A stretch of DNA of 15,111 bases from Lachnospiraceae bacterium (GTDB lineage Bacteria > Bacillota > Clostridia > Lachnospirales > Lachnospiraceae): the NCBI GenBank assembly GCA_019424135.1, contig JAHYZZ010000006.1, forward strand, positions 34,483 to 49,593, given 5' to 3'. The number at the start of each line of letters is the position of its first letter. The first letter of the stretch is position 1. The position numbers and the translations under genes were made by a program. Positions 13,944 to 15,111 of the stretch are shown piece by piece. The notes beneath the pieces were generated by a model. It made no database searches. It was given only the letters and a program-made list of their open reading frames with translations, and was not told the DNA's origin.

Positions 13944-14468
13944 ATGAAAATGAAAGGTGTAATTGTGGCCGTGATGCTGGCAGCTTTTTCTCTTACAGGA
14001 TGTTCTTCAGCTTCAGAAAAGGGGCTGGAATATCTGCAGGAAGAAGAGTATGACCAGGCAATTGAAGAATTCCAGAAGGCGGTGGATAAGGACGACAATC
14101 CGGGAGACGCCTACCGTGGAATTGGGATTGCAAAATGGGAACAGGAAGATTATGAGGGCGCCAGAGAAGCGTTCATAAATGCATTGGACAATGGGGCTAA
14201 AAAGACGGGAACACTTTATAATTTTATCGGATGCTGTGCGCTTAAGCTGGATGATGCGTCTTCGGCACTGAATTATTTTAATCTTGGCATTAGTCAGGAG
14301 GATAGCAGTAAAGAGCTTGTACAGGAAATGAAGTTTAATGTGATTGCAGCTTATGAACAGATGGAGGACTGGGAAAGCGCCAGATCTAAACTGGAAGAAT
14401 ATCTGGAAGAATATCCGGATGATGAAGATGCACAGAAAGAGATGACTTTTCTGGAGACGAGATCATGA
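13944..14468 (+). CDS. TPR-repeat lipoprotein
   Basis: This 174-residue protein is predicted to be secreted and lipid-anchored. A short basic N-terminus and hydrophobic stretch lead to a lipobox LTGC with C20 as the modified cysteine. The rest consists of about four tetratricopeptide-like helix pairs (AIEEFQKAVDKD, AREAFINALDNG, ALNYFNLGISQE and ARSKLEEYLEEYP regions), which usually serve as protein-binding scaffolds. The protein is strongly acidic. The frame is open further upstream into the ATPase gene, but the ATG at 13944 is preferred because AAGGG lies about nine bases before it and it gives a proper signal peptide; an ATG two codons later is possible. It lies 23 bases after the ATPase gene, and its TGA overlaps the ATG of hflX. 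Its partner is unknown. Confidence 0.9.
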   Translation: MKMKGVIVAVMLAAFSLTGCSSASEKGLEYLQEEEYDQAIEEFQKAVDKDDNPGDAYRGIGIAKWEQEDYEGAREAFINALDNGAKKTGTLYNFIGCCALKLDDASSALNYFNLGISQEDSSKELVQEMKFNVIAAYEQMEDWESARSKLEEYLEEYPDDEDAQKEMTFLETRS

Positions 14469-15111
14469 TTGAGTTGGAGAAGGAAAGAGAACGGGTGATC
14501 CTGGTGGGGGTCAGCCTGTCAGAACAAGAAAAGACCCAACGATCACTGGATGAGCTAAAGGAACTGGTATCCACTGCCGGAGCACAGACGGTAGGGGAAG
14601 TGATTCAGAGCCGGGAACAGGTGCACCCGGCAACCTATGTTGGAAAAGGAAAGATAGAAGAAATCAAAGACCTGCTGTGGGAACTGGACGCAACAGGTAT
14701 TGTTTGTGATGATGAACTGTCTCCGGTGCAGATGAAGAATCTGCAGGATGAACTGGATACAAAGGTTATGGATCGGACACTGATTATTCTGGATATTTTT
14801 GCAGGCAGAGCTTCTACCAGTGAGGGGAAGATCCAGGTGGAGCTTGCACAGCTAAAATACCGCCAAACCAGGCTGACAGGTTTTGGAACGGCGATGTCGC
14901 GTCTGGGAGGAGGAATCGGTACCAGAGGACCTGGAGAAAAGAAACTGGAGATAGACCGGAGGCTGATTAAGAACAGGATCGCGCAGCTGAACCGGGAGTT
15001 AAGGGATGTAAAGAGGCACAGGGAGGTCACAAGAGAGCATCGAAGCAGGAGTCATATTCCGGTGGCGGCAATCGTAGGATATACAAATGCCGGGAAATCT
15101 ACGCTTCTCAA
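14465..15111 (+). CDS. hflX: GTPase HflX, 5' part (3' end outside window)
   Basis: HflX is a ribosome-associated GTPase that binds the 50S subunit and splits stalled 70S ribosomes, notably in heat stress. About 215 residues are visible before the window ends. The N-terminal domain shows the HflX signatures HPATYVGKGKIEEI (about residues 55-68) and DRTLIILDIFAGRA. The glycine-rich linker GTAMSRLGGGIGTRGPGEKKLE and a basic coiled-coil segment follow. The GTPase domain begins with AAIVGYTNAGKSTLL, which contains the P-loop; the remaining G motifs lie outside. The start overlaps the stop of the lipoprotein gene in ATGA, with GGAGA seven bases upstream, so translational coupling is likely. No frameshift is seen in the part present. 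Confidence 0.96.
   Translation, partial: MIELEKERERVILVGVSLSEQEKTQRSLDELKELVSTAGAQTVGEVIQSREQVHPATYVGKGKIEEIKDLLWELDATGIVCDDELSPVQMKNLQDELDTKVMDRTLIILDIFAGRASTSEGKIQVELAQLKYRQTRLTGFGTAMSRLGGGIGTRGPGEKKLEIDRRLIKNRIAQLNRELRDVKRHREVTREHRSRSHIPVAAIVGYTNAGKSTLL

Overview
The window comes from a low-to-moderate GC, spore-forming member of the Clostridia, most likely a Lachnospiraceae-type gut anaerobe (inference). The reasons are strong AGGAGG-type ribosome binding sites, TTG and GTG starts behind good Shine-Dalgarno sites, a CIRCE (HrcA) heat-shock operator, a YtvI-type sporulation membrane protein, and closely packed small operons. No insertion sequence, integrase, phage gene or CRISPR array is visible, so this looks like ordinary chromosomal backbone with one metal-resistance cassette.

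Layout. (1) 1-2284, + strand: the 3' part of rnr (RNase R), smpB overlapping its end by 38 bases, and a small uncharacterised ORF, ending at a hairpin shared with the opposite strand. (2) 2338-3520, - strand: two tandem Hsp20 genes read from one promoter (TTGACA-17-TATAGT) whose -35 box lies inside a CIRCE element, followed by a leader of about 160 nt. (3) 3808-5480, + strand: an ACT-domain protein and a UPF0210/DUF711 protein, a conserved pair of unknown function. (4) 5510-6625, - strand: the ytvI-like membrane protein. (5) 6760-7215, + strand: ssrA (tmRNA) with a full-consensus promoter and a strong terminator. (6) 7301-11551, + strand: an OmpR-type response regulator, its sensor kinase, hisH, hisF and ung in a tight run. 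(7) 11585-13920, + strand: an ArsR/SmtB metal sensor with its own operator and promoter, then a P1B-type metal ATPase with an unusual CPT motif. (8) 13944-15111, + strand: a TPR lipoprotein whose stop overlaps the start of hflX, which runs off the window.

How the genes fit together. RNase R, SmpB and tmRNA are the three parts of trans-translation: SmpB and tmRNA free ribosomes from broken mRNAs and tag the product, and RNase R degrades the message. HflX at the far end splits stalled ribosomes, and the HrcA-controlled Hsp20 pair holds unfolding proteins, so much of the window deals with protein-synthesis and folding stress. This clustering may simply be chromosomal neighbourhood. The ArsR repressor and ATPase form a classic metal-sensing and export unit.

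I see no clear new defence or mobile system. The most unusual features are the P1B ATPase with CPT in place of CPC and Glu in place of the usual last-helix Asp, the architecture of the hsp20 control region, and a tmRNA tag ending in YAA with no encoded CCA.
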